Source: Saprospiraceae bacterium
GTDB lineage: Bacteria > Bacteroidota > Bacteroidia > Chitinophagales > Saprospiraceae
Length of the DNA stretch: 64,000 nucleotides
Direction of reading: 5' to 3'
Assembly: GCA_016714085.1 (NCBI GenBank)
Contig: JADJNW010000017.1
Location: 124,001 to 188,000, forward strand
The position numbers and the translations under genes are program-made. Shown piece after piece: positions 1 through 7,526 of this stretch. Under the pieces are notes generated by a model that saw nothing but the letters and a program-made list of their open reading frames with translations, did not search any database and had not been told where the DNA came from. Every line of letters starts with the position of its first letter. Position 1 is the stretch's first letter.

Positions 1-386
1 CGTAGCACTCGCCAAACAGGAGCGATTTTCAGGCTTCTTTGTGTTGCTTGTGGATGAAGGACTTTGTCTATCTCCGACCATACTCGAAAGCTCGGTATGG
101 CTGTGTCAAATGCTTCACGGTTTTTATCAATAAACTGATCTATTGCATCCGATTTTGAAGCAGCATCCAAAGACTGCTCAATAGCGTCCCAAATATCCAC
201 GTTGGGTATAGCCAAATCAAAACTATTGCGGTGCTGCCGCACAAAGACCCCCAGTCCTTCTTCCCGATGCCCTACATCCAAGGACTGTTCGATGGTTGCC
301 CAGATTCGGTCATTGGGGGTAGCGGTGTCGAAGTCCGCTCTGTTGTCATTGATGAATTGTTCTAAATAATTTCGCTGCATTTTCAT
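1..386 (-). CDS. Probable anti-sigma factor with three 37-residue repeats (3' end outside window)
   Basis: The ATG (386-384) overlaps the stop of the upstream sigma factor gene in an ATGA junction, so the two are translationally coupled. The visible 128 residues hold three tandem units of exactly 37 residues. Trp falls at 29, 66 and 103, and F-D-x-A starts at 19, 56 and 93. Each unit reads roughly F-I-x-x-N-R-x-x-F-D-x-A-x-P, then W-x-x-I-E-Q-S-L-D. One such unit resembles the N-terminal cytosolic part of Bacteroidota membrane anti-sigma factors as I recall them; three copies are unusual. The basic stretch near residue 120 could precede a membrane helix, but the gene leaves the window there. 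The anti-sigma role is inferred from position and the motif. Confidence 0.7.
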   Translation of the reverse strand, partial: MKMQRNYLEQFINDNRADFDTATPNDRIWATIEQSLDVGHREEGLGVFVRQHRNSFDLAIPNVDIWDAIEQSLDAASKSDAIDQFIDKNREAFDTAIPSFRVWSEIDKVLHPQATQRSLKIAPVWRVL

Positions 387-934
387 GACATCAATCGTTG
401 CGTTTCCAAAATTTCCCGTAGCTTGCTTTTCGCACGGCTAAATTGGGATTTGGAAGTTGCTTCTGTAATGTTGAGAATCTCGGCTATTTCTTTGTGGTCG
501 TACCCTTCCAGCATATAGAGGGAGAAAACCACCCGGTAGCCATCCGGTAATTCAAACAATGCGCGGTTCACGCGCTCTACCGTCAATCCTACTTGCTCGT
601 CATCGCTTCGTTCTTCTTCCTTCAAGTTGGTGAATCGTTCGTCCAATTCTTCAAAATAGACGCGATTGCGTTTCAGGAAGTTGATACAATTGTACAGCAC
701 AATCCGCTTGATCCAAGCACCAATCGAAGATTGGAACTGGAAGGTGTCTAATTTGGTAAAAATATCCACGAATGAATTTTGCAGAATATCTTCTTCGTCC
801 AATTCGCTTTTTACCATGCGCAGACACACATTGTACATTGCTTTAGAATAAAGCTTGTACAATTCAAATTGAGCCTGGCGATTTCCGTTTTTACATTTCT
901 CAACAATGTCCCGATGCGTACTAGCGTAGTCCAC
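383..934 (-). CDS. ECF-type sigma-70 family RNA polymerase sigma factor
   Basis: This 183-residue protein has the two-domain layout of an extracytoplasmic-function sigma factor. Region 2 (about residues 10-90) binds core polymerase and the -10 element; it includes the D-E-E-D-I-L-Q-N stretch and an aromatic/basic W-I-K-R-I segment. Region 4 (about 120-175) is a helix-turn-helix for the -35 element, with L-P-x-G-Y-R at its start and H-K-E-I-A-E-I-L-N in the first helix. The start is GTG: an in-frame TAA lies immediately upstream, so no longer start is possible. There is no Shine-Dalgarno. The stop overlaps the start of the probable anti-sigma gene. Target genes cannot be told from the sequence. 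Confidence 0.93.
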   Translation of the reverse strand: MDYASTHRDIVEKCKNGNRQAQFELYKLYSKAMYNVCLRMVKSELDEEDILQNSFVDIFTKLDTFQFQSSIGAWIKRIVLYNCINFLKRNRVYFEELDERFTNLKEEERSDDEQVGLTVERVNRALFELPDGYRVVFSLYMLEGYDHKEIAEILNITEATSKSQFSRAKSKLREILETQRLMS

Positions 935-977
935 TTAAGTAATTTGTTCAATTAGATAGACAATAGGGTTTCTGAAG

Positions 978-1020
978 GGTTGCACCCAAATGTTAAATTT
1001 TTTTTAAAAAAGGTGCAAGG
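978..1020 (-). promoter_or_regulatory. Inverted repeat upstream of the sigma factor gene
   Basis: TTGCACC (980-986) and GGTGCAA (1012-1018) form an inverted repeat around a 25-nt A/T-rich centre, 45-85 nt upstream of the sigma factor start. GGGTTGCACCC at 978-987 is itself nearly palindromic. It may be an autoregulatory promoter or operator; I do not recognise a specific family. Confidence 0.3.
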
Positions 1021-1103
1021 TTTTATTAAAACGAAGATACAGCATTTGGAATAATGGAGAATTGGAATGTTGATACATCACAATCTTGCATTTTTCCAGC
1101 GCG

Positions 1104-2111
1104 CTATTTCTCCAAATTCTGAATAGCCTCTTGCGCTTGTTTGTAATCAGGCACGAGTTTCAATGCTTGTTCATAATCTGCTCTTGCTTGCGCTACATTG
1201 CCTTGAAATTCTGATGCTACGCCTCGATAGTAATACGCCGCCACAAAAGTAGGATCTACTTTTATTGCGAAATCAAACTGCTGTCGCGCCTGTGCAATAG
1301 AATCCAGATCAAGATACAGCAATCCGGCATTAAAATAGGCTTCTTCGTATTGAGGATCAACAATAGCAATCTGTTTGTACATTTCAATCGCGCCGCTTAG
1401 ATCATTTTTATCTTGCAGGAAATCAGCTTTTGCATGAAGCGCTTCTACATTCCTGGGGTCAATCAAAATCGCATTATCAAAAAAACGCGTGGCAAGCTTG
1501 CTGCCAATAGCCGCGTGTAATTGCCCCAGGTTAATCCAGGAATCAATCAGATCAGGATCAAGTTCTACCGATTTTTGAAAACTATTAATAGCACGGATGG
1601 TATCGCCTGTCTCTTTGAAATTCATGCCAAACAGCAGATAAGCATTAGCGTTTTGAGGATCAATCCGCAGGATGCGGTCAATCGTGCGCATCGAGTCTTC
1701 ATATTTTTTCAAAATCAGCTGAAACTCACTGTATTTCAACAAAGTAGGTATTCGCTGCGGATAGAAATTGACAGCTTTTTCCATTGTTTCCAAAGCTTGC
1801 CGCGATTGATAATAATCGAGATAAACATCTGCTAAGACGTGCAAGTAATCCACATTGGTAGAGTCTATCGAAAGTGCTTTTTGCAAATCAGCAATCGCTT
1901 CGTCGTAGCCTTCTTTTTCATAAAAGAGTCCACCGCGAGCCGCATAAAGACTGGGGTCATTAGGATTGGCTTCGATTTTTCCGGTCAATTCATCAATTGC
2001 AGGGTCGCCAGTTGTGGAATGCTGAGCAGCGTCCTTATTTTCTTTTGAACCACAAGCAATTATTAATAAGCTTAAAATATAAACTATAAGGAGAATCGGA
2101 TTTTTTTTCAT
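1104..2111 (-). CDS. TPR-repeat lipoprotein
   Basis: The chosen ATG (2111) starts a lipoprotein signal peptide (M-K-K-N-P-I-L-L then L-I-I-A-C-G-S), giving 335 residues; a longer frame upstream would bury it. After the lipobox Cys and a short linker come about eight tetratricopeptide units (residues about 45-330) with the usual A-x-x-x-Y/F and D-P spacing. TPR proteins are protein-binding scaffolds; this one should sit in the periplasm or on an outer-membrane leaflet. No enzymatic domain is visible. It is separated from the upstream small gene by two hairpins, so it is probably transcribed alone. Confidence 0.88.
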   Translation of the reverse strand: MKKNPILLIVYILSLLIIACGSKENKDAAQHSTTGDPAIDELTGKIEANPNDPSLYAARGGLFYEKEGYDEAIADLQKALSIDSTNVDYLHVLADVYLDYYQSRQALETMEKAVNFYPQRIPTLLKYSEFQLILKKYEDSMRTIDRILRIDPQNANAYLLFGMNFKETGDTIRAINSFQKSVELDPDLIDSWINLGQLHAAIGSKLATRFFDNAILIDPRNVEALHAKADFLQDKNDLSGAIEMYKQIAIVDPQYEEAYFNAGLLYLDLDSIAQARQQFDFAIKVDPTFVAAYYYRGVASEFQGNVAQARADYEQALKLVPDYKQAQEAIQNLEK

Positions 2112-2162
2112 ATTGCAAAAAGTAAGTTTTATAGCCGAAAAATTTAAAAACGTTTTTCGACA

Positions 2163-2193
2163 AATGTGGCACATTTCATAAATGCGCCACATT
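2163..2193 (-). repeat. Dispersed hairpin, family A copy 1
   Basis: AATGTGGC-A-CATTT, loop CAT, AAATG-C-GCCACATT. The 14-nt arms have one A/C mismatch in plus-strand RNA that becomes a G-U pair in minus-strand RNA. The same design and the core GGCGCATTT/AAATGTGCC recur at 15716-15748 and 24790-24820. Confidence 0.7.
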
Positions 2194-2205
2194 CCTCAAA
2201 ACGAG

Positions 2206-2237
2206 AAAGCCCTTAACGGTACTCCATTAAGGGCTTT
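2206..2237 (-). terminator. Rho-independent-type terminator
   Basis: A perfect 11-bp stem (2206-2216 with 2227-2237) has a 10-nt loop. It lies 20 nt downstream of the stop of the small minus-strand gene at 2257-2499. The trailing U tract is weak. Confidence 0.7.
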
Positions 2238-2256
2238 AATTTACAAAGAATCTCAC

Positions 2257-2499
2257 TTATGCCTGCTTCTCCAGCGCTGTCATTTCGCTGTACTTCAAAA
2301 TATTTTTGATGGACTTAGGCGAAGGGCTAAACTTAACCTTGGGCAGCTGGCGATAACCTTCGTGCAATTCCTGGTACTCTTCCCACAACTCGTCGTCGCG
2401 GTTGAGCATCGTATCGATCGCTAAGGTCTCAGCGGCAGAGGTTTCTTTGTAAATGTAACGGATTAAGTGATCAGGTGTAAATGGTTGCTGCATAAGCAT
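2257..2499 (-). CDS. Small conserved acidic protein of unknown function
   Basis: This 80-residue soluble protein has no signal peptide or membrane segment. It starts M-L-M-Q-Q-P-F-T-P-D-H-L-I-R-Y-I-Y-K-E; the third-residue Met is an alternative start. The middle is acidic (D-D-E-L-W-E-E-Y-Q-E-L-H) and the end is S-P-S-P-K-S-I-K-N-I-L-K-Y-S. The overall look resembles the cytosolic zinc-finger-less segment of anti-sigma factors, but there is no membrane anchor. I recognise it only as a type of small protein common in Bacteroidota. Its own terminator follows, which supports its being a real gene. Confidence 0.72.
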   Translation of the reverse strand: MLMQQPFTPDHLIRYIYKETSAAETLAIDTMLNRDDELWEEYQELHEGYRQLPKVKFSPSPKSIKNILKYSEMTALEKQA

Positions 2500-2610
2500 T
2501 TGTTTGGTTTGACAATCATATTCCCATAAGACTCGTGTATTAAACTAATCCGCTGTGTTAATTATTGTTTAAGTTTTGCTTTTTTTGTAGTTGAATCAAT
2601 TTAAACTTTT

Positions 2611-3687
2611 ATGCCATCTCTCCATATCCACCAAGACATTCGCCAATCCAACACTTTGCCTGGTTGGTTCTATAAAAGCCAGGATATATTTGAGGAAGTA
2701 AAAGAAAAAATATTTGCAGCCACTTGGTTATACGCTGCGGATGCAAATGTATTGAGCGAGCCGATAAATGCTTTTCCGACAACGCTATTGCCTGGCGTAT
2801 TGAACGAACCTTTAGTCTTTACCAAAGACGCCGAAAGCAAAACCTACTGTTTATCAAATGTTTGTACGCATCGTGGCAAAATAATTGTAGAAAATCCAGG
2901 CAAGAATCGGATGCTTACTTGCGGCTATCACGGGCGCTGTTTTCGCTTGGACGGCTCTTTCAAAAGTATGCCAGAATTTACAGCAGTAGAAAATTTTCCT
3001 TCTCCAGTGGATGACCTGACAAAAATACCTTTTGAAGAATGGATGGGTATGCTCTTTGTGTCGCTGAATCCGAAAGCGCCTTTTGAAGAAATGACTCGTC
3101 CGATTCGGGAGCGCCTCGCTTGGTTACCTTTGGATACTTTGACCTTTGTACCTGAAAGTTCCAAGGATTATTATGTAAATGCGAATTGGGCATTGTATTG
3201 CGATAATTATTTAGAGGGTTTTCATATTCCTTTTGTGCATCCTGCGCTCAATCAAGCCATTGATTTTAAGCAATATAATTATGAGATTTTTCCTTATTGC
3301 AACTTGCAAATTGGCATTGCCAAAGAAGGAGAGCCTTGTTTTGAGATACCTTCGGGCGCACAGGATTATGGCAAGAAGGTTTATGGGTATTATTTTTGGC
3401 TGTTTCCCAATTTGATGTTCAATTTTTATCCCTGGGGCTTGTCGCTGAATGTGGTAGAACCGCTCAGTCATGAAAAAACGCTGATTCGTTTTCGAACTTA
3501 TTATTTCAAAGACACAAGTTTTGATCGAGAATCCAATCAATTGGATATCACAGAATTAGAAGACGAAGCCGTCGTAGAAAGTGTACAAAAAGGGCTGCAA
3601 TCGCGCTTTTATAAGCATGGGCGCTTTTCACCGAGCCAGGAACAAGGCGTACATCATTTTCATCGGCTGGTAGCTGAATTCATGTGA
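2611..3687 (+). CDS. Rieske [2Fe-2S] aromatic-ring-hydroxylating-type oxygenase, alpha subunit
   Basis: The 358-residue protein has an N-terminal Rieske domain with the ligands C85-x-H87 and C104-x2-H107, followed by a catalytic domain (about 180-350). There the mononuclear iron motif N-Y-L-E-G-F-H-I-P-F-V-H supplies the two His ligands. This is the layout of Rieske non-haem iron oxygenases such as choline monooxygenase and ring-hydroxylating dioxygenases, which take electrons from a reductase or ferredoxin. No reductase is adjacent; the 2Fe-2S ferredoxin at 60946 is in the same window but far away. Substrate is unknown. The ends converge on the FtsX-type gene through a shared hairpin. Confidence 0.9.
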   Translation: MPSLHIHQDIRQSNTLPGWFYKSQDIFEEVKEKIFAATWLYAADANVLSEPINAFPTTLLPGVLNEPLVFTKDAESKTYCLSNVCTHRGKIIVENPGKNRMLTCGYHGRCFRLDGSFKSMPEFTAVENFPSPVDDLTKIPFEEWMGMLFVSLNPKAPFEEMTRPIRERLAWLPLDTLTFVPESSKDYYVNANWALYCDNYLEGFHIPFVHPALNQAIDFKQYNYEIFPYCNLQIGIAKEGEPCFEIPSGAQDYGKKVYGYYFWLFPNLMFNFYPWGLSLNVVEPLSHEKTLIRFRTYYFKDTSFDRESNQLDITELEDEAVVESVQKGLQSRFYKHGRFSPSQEQGVHHFHRLVAEFM

Positions 3688-3710
3688 CTCCGATTGCCAA
3701 TCGGAGTTAC
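3684..3710. terminator. Bidirectional terminator, hairpin family B copy 1
   Basis: The arms GTGACTCCGATT and AATCGGAGTTAC surround a 3-nt loop (GCC). The hairpin overlaps both convergent stop codons (TGA 3685-3687 plus, TAA 3709-3707 minus). A close relative lies at 59341-59371. Confidence 0.7.
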
Positions 3711-6061
3711 TCATTCCGCAACCACTTCACTGGATTCACTCGGGTAGCGCGAAGAGACTGAAACCCAATAGACAAAGCGGCCACTGTGCAAATCGTCAGT
3801 CCGCCAATAAAAAAGAGTGCTACGGGCAACTTGATATGATAAGCAAAATTATTAAGCCATTGATTGACCACCCAAAGTGTTGCAGGCACAGCTAGCAAAA
3901 TAGAGATTAAAATAGGCTTCCCAAAATCCTTGGAAAGCATACTAAGAATATTGCCAACATTGGCTCCCAGCACTTTTCGAACGGCAATTTCCTTATTGCG
4001 GCGCTCTATTGTAAAAGTCGCCAAGCCAAATAAACCAATAGCTGCTATAAAAATCGCAAGCGTAGAAAAAATGAGGACAATTTTACTCAAGCGGTTTTCC
4101 GCCAAATATTGGTTGTTAAAATCCTCATCCAAAAAATAATGCTCCAAAGGTACTTCAGGTATCATTTCTTTCCAGATTTGTTCAATGGATGCAATGGTTT
4201 GAGCGGCGTTTTCCGTATGGAGACGAAGCGACAGATATCCACACCAATCAGGGCGAATGCTCAAAAAAAGTGGCGCGACCGATTGATGCAATGAATTGTA
4301 ATGAAAGTCTTTCACTACGCCTATAATTTGACCTTCCTTTTCCACTGCAAAGCGTTTGCCAATGGCTTCTTCGGGCGTCCAGCCGAGCATTGCAACAGCT
4401 TGTTCATTAAGCAAAAAACCTTCCATAGCATCGGAAGCGATATTTTTATCAAATGCTCGTCCGGCTATTATTTCGATTCCATAAGTTTGTACAAAATCAT
4501 CGTGTACATACAGTGCTTGGATACCGCGAGACTCGTCTTCGGGCATACCTTCGGCCCAATAGCCCATTGTAGTTGCCATTCTACCCGGGATATCGCCGGA
4601 AGCAGTGACCGAAAGAATATTTGAGTTTTGCAAGAACTGTTCTTTGAGAATTTCATATTTATTTTGCACTGTTCCATTCCAGTTAAAAGGAAGCACTAAA
4701 ATTTGTTCCCGATCAAATCCTAAAGGGCGATCTTTCATATAATTTAATTGTTGGTAAACCGTACCCGCTCCAACAATCAGTAGCATCGAGAGGGAAAATT
4801 GCAATACAACCAAGCCTCTGCGAATTAAGAATTCATTCCAATTGGTTTTGATTTTGCCTTTCAATACCTCATAAGGGCGGAAAGAGGACAACACAAAAGC
4901 TGGATAAATGCCTGCTAATAAGCCAATTAGCAATGCAAAACTTAGGATGAGGACTAATGTTAAAGGTTGTATCAAAATCAAGGATGAAATGGTTTTGCCG
5001 GAAAGCTGATTCAAAACCGGCAGGCTGACTTCGACTAATATTCCTGCTATTAGCAAAGACAATAAACTCAGTAAAACGGATTCGCTTAAAAATTGGCTTG
5101 TTAATTGTCGAATATCAGCGCCAACAGATTTGCGAACGCCCACTTCTTTAGCGCGTTGGGCAGCGCGGGCAGTAGCGAGGTTCACATAATTGATACCTGC
5201 TACAAATAACACGATCAGCGCAATAGAACCAAAAATATAAATATGCTTCATGCTGCCGTTGGCAGTCAATTCCATGTCTTTATTGGAGTTCAAATGAATA
5301 TCTTTAATATTTTGAGCAACAAGCGCATAATCAGATCGGTTAGGGAGTACATGAATATGGTTTTTTACAAGTGTATTTACCTGTTGCTGAAAGCGTTCGG
5401 GCGAAGTATTTTCTTTCAACAAAGCATAAGTATAATAAATATTATTGTTCCAAGTATCAAAATTGCGGCCACTTTGATCCAATGTCTTGAAGGAAGCAAT
5501 CATATCTATCGCCAAGTGCGTATTAGAGGGAAAATCCTTGAACACGCCAGCTACATTAAGTGGCATTGTATCTAAAAATAAGGTTTTTCCAAGCGCATAT
5601 TCTTGTCCAAAATACTTTTTGGCAGTACTTTCCGAAATGAGGATTGCATTAGGTGTTTCTAGGGTTGGAGCAGCCAGATCTGATTCAAAATCAAGCGAAA
5701 ACATATTCAAAAAATCTGCTTCGGCGAAAAAGAGTTTATCTTCATTAAAGAGTTGATTTTCAGAGCGAATCGTACCGAAGTAACGCATAAGTCGCACAGC
5801 GCTCTCCACTTCCGGGATGTCCTGCTTGAGCGTAGGCGCTAGCAAAGGTGCTGTACGTGCACTGATAGGCGTTGAAATTCGATAAAGACGCTCGCTTTTA
5901 GTATGGAAATTTTCAAAACTTAATTCATCCTGCACAAAAAGCGCAATGAGAATAAAACAAGCCATGCCTACGGCCAAACCAAGGATATTAATCAATGAGT
6001 AAGTCTTGTATTTCAATAAGTTGCGAAAAGCAATCTGGAAGTAATTTCTAATCATAGCCAA
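3707..6061 (-). CDS. FtsX/MacB-type ABC transporter permease
   Basis: The 784-residue protein matches the Bacteroidota double-FtsX permease. A first transmembrane helix (about 18-42, Y-S-L-I-N-I-L-G-L-A-V-G-M-A) is followed by a periplasmic MacB-PCD domain. A first FtsX unit of three helices follows (about 275-395, with A-A-Q-R-A-K-E-V-G-V-R-K). Then come another helix, a second periplasmic domain, and a C-terminal FtsX unit (about 665-784, with E-R-R-N-K-E-I-A-V-R-K-V-L-G-A). Such permeases couple to a separate ATPase, absent here, and act in mechanotransmission or efflux rather than classical import. The promoter appears to be sigma-54 type with two upstream sites. Confidence 0.93.
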   Translation of the reverse strand: MAMIRNYFQIAFRNLLKYKTYSLINILGLAVGMACFILIALFVQDELSFENFHTKSERLYRISTPISARTAPLLAPTLKQDIPEVESAVRLMRYFGTIRSENQLFNEDKLFFAEADFLNMFSLDFESDLAAPTLETPNAILISESTAKKYFGQEYALGKTLFLDTMPLNVAGVFKDFPSNTHLAIDMIASFKTLDQSGRNFDTWNNNIYYTYALLKENTSPERFQQQVNTLVKNHIHVLPNRSDYALVAQNIKDIHLNSNKDMELTANGSMKHIYIFGSIALIVLFVAGINYVNLATARAAQRAKEVGVRKSVGADIRQLTSQFLSESVLLSLLSLLIAGILVEVSLPVLNQLSGKTISSLILIQPLTLVLILSFALLIGLLAGIYPAFVLSSFRPYEVLKGKIKTNWNEFLIRRGLVVLQFSLSMLLIVGAGTVYQQLNYMKDRPLGFDREQILVLPFNWNGTVQNKYEILKEQFLQNSNILSVTASGDIPGRMATTMGYWAEGMPEDESRGIQALYVHDDFVQTYGIEIIAGRAFDKNIASDAMEGFLLNEQAVAMLGWTPEEAIGKRFAVEKEGQIIGVVKDFHYNSLHQSVAPLFLSIRPDWCGYLSLRLHTENAAQTIASIEQIWKEMIPEVPLEHYFLDEDFNNQYLAENRLSKIVLIFSTLAIFIAAIGLFGLATFTIERRNKEIAVRKVLGANVGNILSMLSKDFGKPILISILLAVPATLWVVNQWLNNFAYHIKLPVALFFIGGLTICTVAALSIGFQSLRATRVNPVKWLRNE

Positions 6062-6091
6062 ATGTTTTATGAAAATGAGATACTTACTTTC

Positions 6092-6107
6092 TACAAGTGC
6101 TGTACCA
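6092..6107 (-). promoter_or_regulatory. Putative sigma-54 promoter of the FtsX-type permease gene
   Basis: The minus strand reads TGGTACAGCACTTGTA, close to the -24/-12 consensus TGGCAC-N5-TTGCA: GG is kept at -24 and GC at -12 is replaced by GT. It lies 31 nt upstream of the ATG, and the paired upstream sites at 6162-6198 fit an enhancer. Confidence 0.5.
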
Positions 6108-6161
6108 AATGAAATTATTTTTTACAAAATCAAATAAATCAATCAGTTAGGAAAAGTGTAA

Positions 6162-6198
6162 TGCCCGTTTTTGGACAAACACCGTCCGATTTTGAACA
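6162..6198 (-). promoter_or_regulatory. Two tandem enhancer-like sites upstream of the sigma-54-like promoter
   Basis: TGCCCGTTTTTGGACA (6162-6177) and CGTCCGATTTTGAACA (6183-6198) share the half-palindromic pattern TGTCC...GGACA. Their starts are 21 nt apart, two helical turns, and 55-105 nt upstream of the -24/-12 element. This fits binding by an NtrC-family activator; the protein is not in the window. Confidence 0.5.
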
Positions 6199-6340
6199 TT
6201 CCATATCATCAGGACTGTTTAGTGCATAGAAAGTTACAATTTCTACAGCACGCTATCCTAAATAGGTATTTTTTAGGTAATTTTTGGAGACTTTCTCAAT
6301 GTCCGGCTAAAGAAGCCATGATATTTTGCGATGTAAGTAT

Positions 6341-6348
6341 TACCTTTG
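6341..6348 (+). promoter_or_regulatory. -7 box TACCTTTG for the desaturase gene
   Basis: It matches the Bacteroidota -7 consensus TAnnTTTG, 67 nt upstream of the ATG. No TTG is present at the expected -33 spacing, so the call is tentative. Confidence 0.35.
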
Positions 6349-6415
6349 TTTCCGACTCCAACAACCCTACTGGACAGTTTGATGTTTCAATTGCTCATGT
6401 TTTAAATTATTTTTA

Positions 6416-7483
6416 ATGACAGCACCAAAGTTTCTCACGCAGGCCAACTCTTTTCACGCGGAGTTGCGCAAGCGTATCAATGATTATTTTATCGAAGTTG
6501 GCAAAGCCAAAACAGGCAACTACGAACTATTTATTAAAGCCATCATTTTGGTGGTAAGCTTTGCTTTTATTTACATACACCTCGTATTTTTTACACCCTG
6601 GTACTGGGTAGCTGTGATCGAATGCGTTATATTAGGAGGTTTGACAGCAGCGATTGGCTTTAACGTAATGCACGATGGGGCGCACGGCAGTTTCAGCAAA
6701 TACAAATGGCTTAATGAAGTAGCAGGACTTTCCTTGAATTTCCTCGGCGCAAATGTTTTTCTTTGGAAAACCAAGCATAATGTAGTACATCATACTTTTA
6801 CCAATATTGATGGCGTGGACGATGATATTGATGCTCGTCCATTCCTGCGGATGTGTGAAACTCAAAAGTACTATAAAATGCATCGCTATCAGCACGTCTA
6901 TTTTTGGATGGCATACTCGCTTTTATATTTGTATTGGATATTTTTCACCGATTATGAGAAATATTTTACGAAAAAGGTAGGCAATATGCCGATCAAGCCC
7001 ATGAACTTGAAGGAGCACATCGTGTTTTGGGTCTTCAAAATAGTGCATCTTGCGCTGTTTGTTGCTATCCCCATTTACTTGGTTGGGTTTCTGCCGTGGT
7101 TAGTAGGCTTTGTGATTTATGGAATGTTTACAGGTTTGGTACTGAGTATGGTCTTTCAATTAGCGCACGTAGTAGAAGATACGAATTTTATTGTGCCCGT
7201 ACAACCAAAAAATGAGATCGAAGATGAATGGGCGATTCACCAGTTGAGCACAACCGCTAATTTTGCTACGAAAAATAAAATTATCACTTGGCTGGTAGGC
7301 GGACTGAATTATCAGATTGAGCATCATTTGTTCCCGCAGATTTCTCATATCCATTATCCGGCGATCAGTAAAATTATTAAGGAGGCTTGCGCCGAATATG
7401 GTATTCGATATATTGAATACCCGAAAACCCGCATGGCGATTGCTTCACACGTGGCACACCTCCGGCAGTTAGGCAAAAACTAA
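6416..7483 (+). CDS. Membrane fatty acid desaturase (acyl-CoA/acyl-lipid type)
   Basis: The 355-residue integral membrane protein has the three histidine boxes that bind the di-iron site: H-D-G-A-H (86-90), H-N-V-V-H-H (121-126) and Q-I-E-H-H (about 303-307). The Q in place of H in the third box is typical of front-end (delta-6/delta-5 or linoleoyl-CoA-like) desaturases. There is no fused cytochrome b5 domain, so electrons must come from a separate ferredoxin or cytochrome. Paired helices at about 40-82 and 150-235 fit the family topology. Its likely role is adjusting membrane lipid unsaturation. It has its own terminator at 7491-7526. Confidence 0.92.
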   Translation: MTAPKFLTQANSFHAELRKRINDYFIEVGKAKTGNYELFIKAIILVVSFAFIYIHLVFFTPWYWVAVIECVILGGLTAAIGFNVMHDGAHGSFSKYKWLNEVAGLSLNFLGANVFLWKTKHNVVHHTFTNIDGVDDDIDARPFLRMCETQKYYKMHRYQHVYFWMAYSLLYLYWIFFTDYEKYFTKKVGNMPIKPMNLKEHIVFWVFKIVHLALFVAIPIYLVGFLPWLVGFVIYGMFTGLVLSMVFQLAHVVEDTNFIVPVQPKNEIEDEWAIHQLSTTANFATKNKIITWLVGGLNYQIEHHLFPQISHIHYPAISKIIKEACAEYGIRYIEYPKTRMAIASHVAHLRQLGKN

Positions 7484-7490
7484 ACCTTTG

Positions 7491-7526
7491 TAGTGATATT
7501 ATCGGCTCAAGCTGATAATATCACTA
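7491..7526. terminator. Strong bidirectional hairpin terminator
   Basis: TAGTGATATTATC (7491-7503) pairs perfectly with 7514-7526; the loop region GGCTCAAGCT can add three more pairs. The TAG stop of the leftward CotH gene (7526-7524) lies inside the right arm, so both convergent genes use it. Confidence 0.8.

Larger units (their letters stand above)
6062..6415. other. Divergent intergenic region between permease and desaturase
   Basis: This 354-nt spacer holds the sigma-54-like promoter of the leftward permease gene, its putative activator sites and a TACCTTTG box for the rightward desaturase. The open frame at 6171-6416 has no protein-like composition and crosses these signals, so it is not called. 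Confidence 0.6.

Noticed and set aside
6171..6416. 81-codon open frame before the desaturase gene
   Set aside because: Its composition is not protein-like and it crosses the activator sites and promoter boxes; it ends at the real gene's start.
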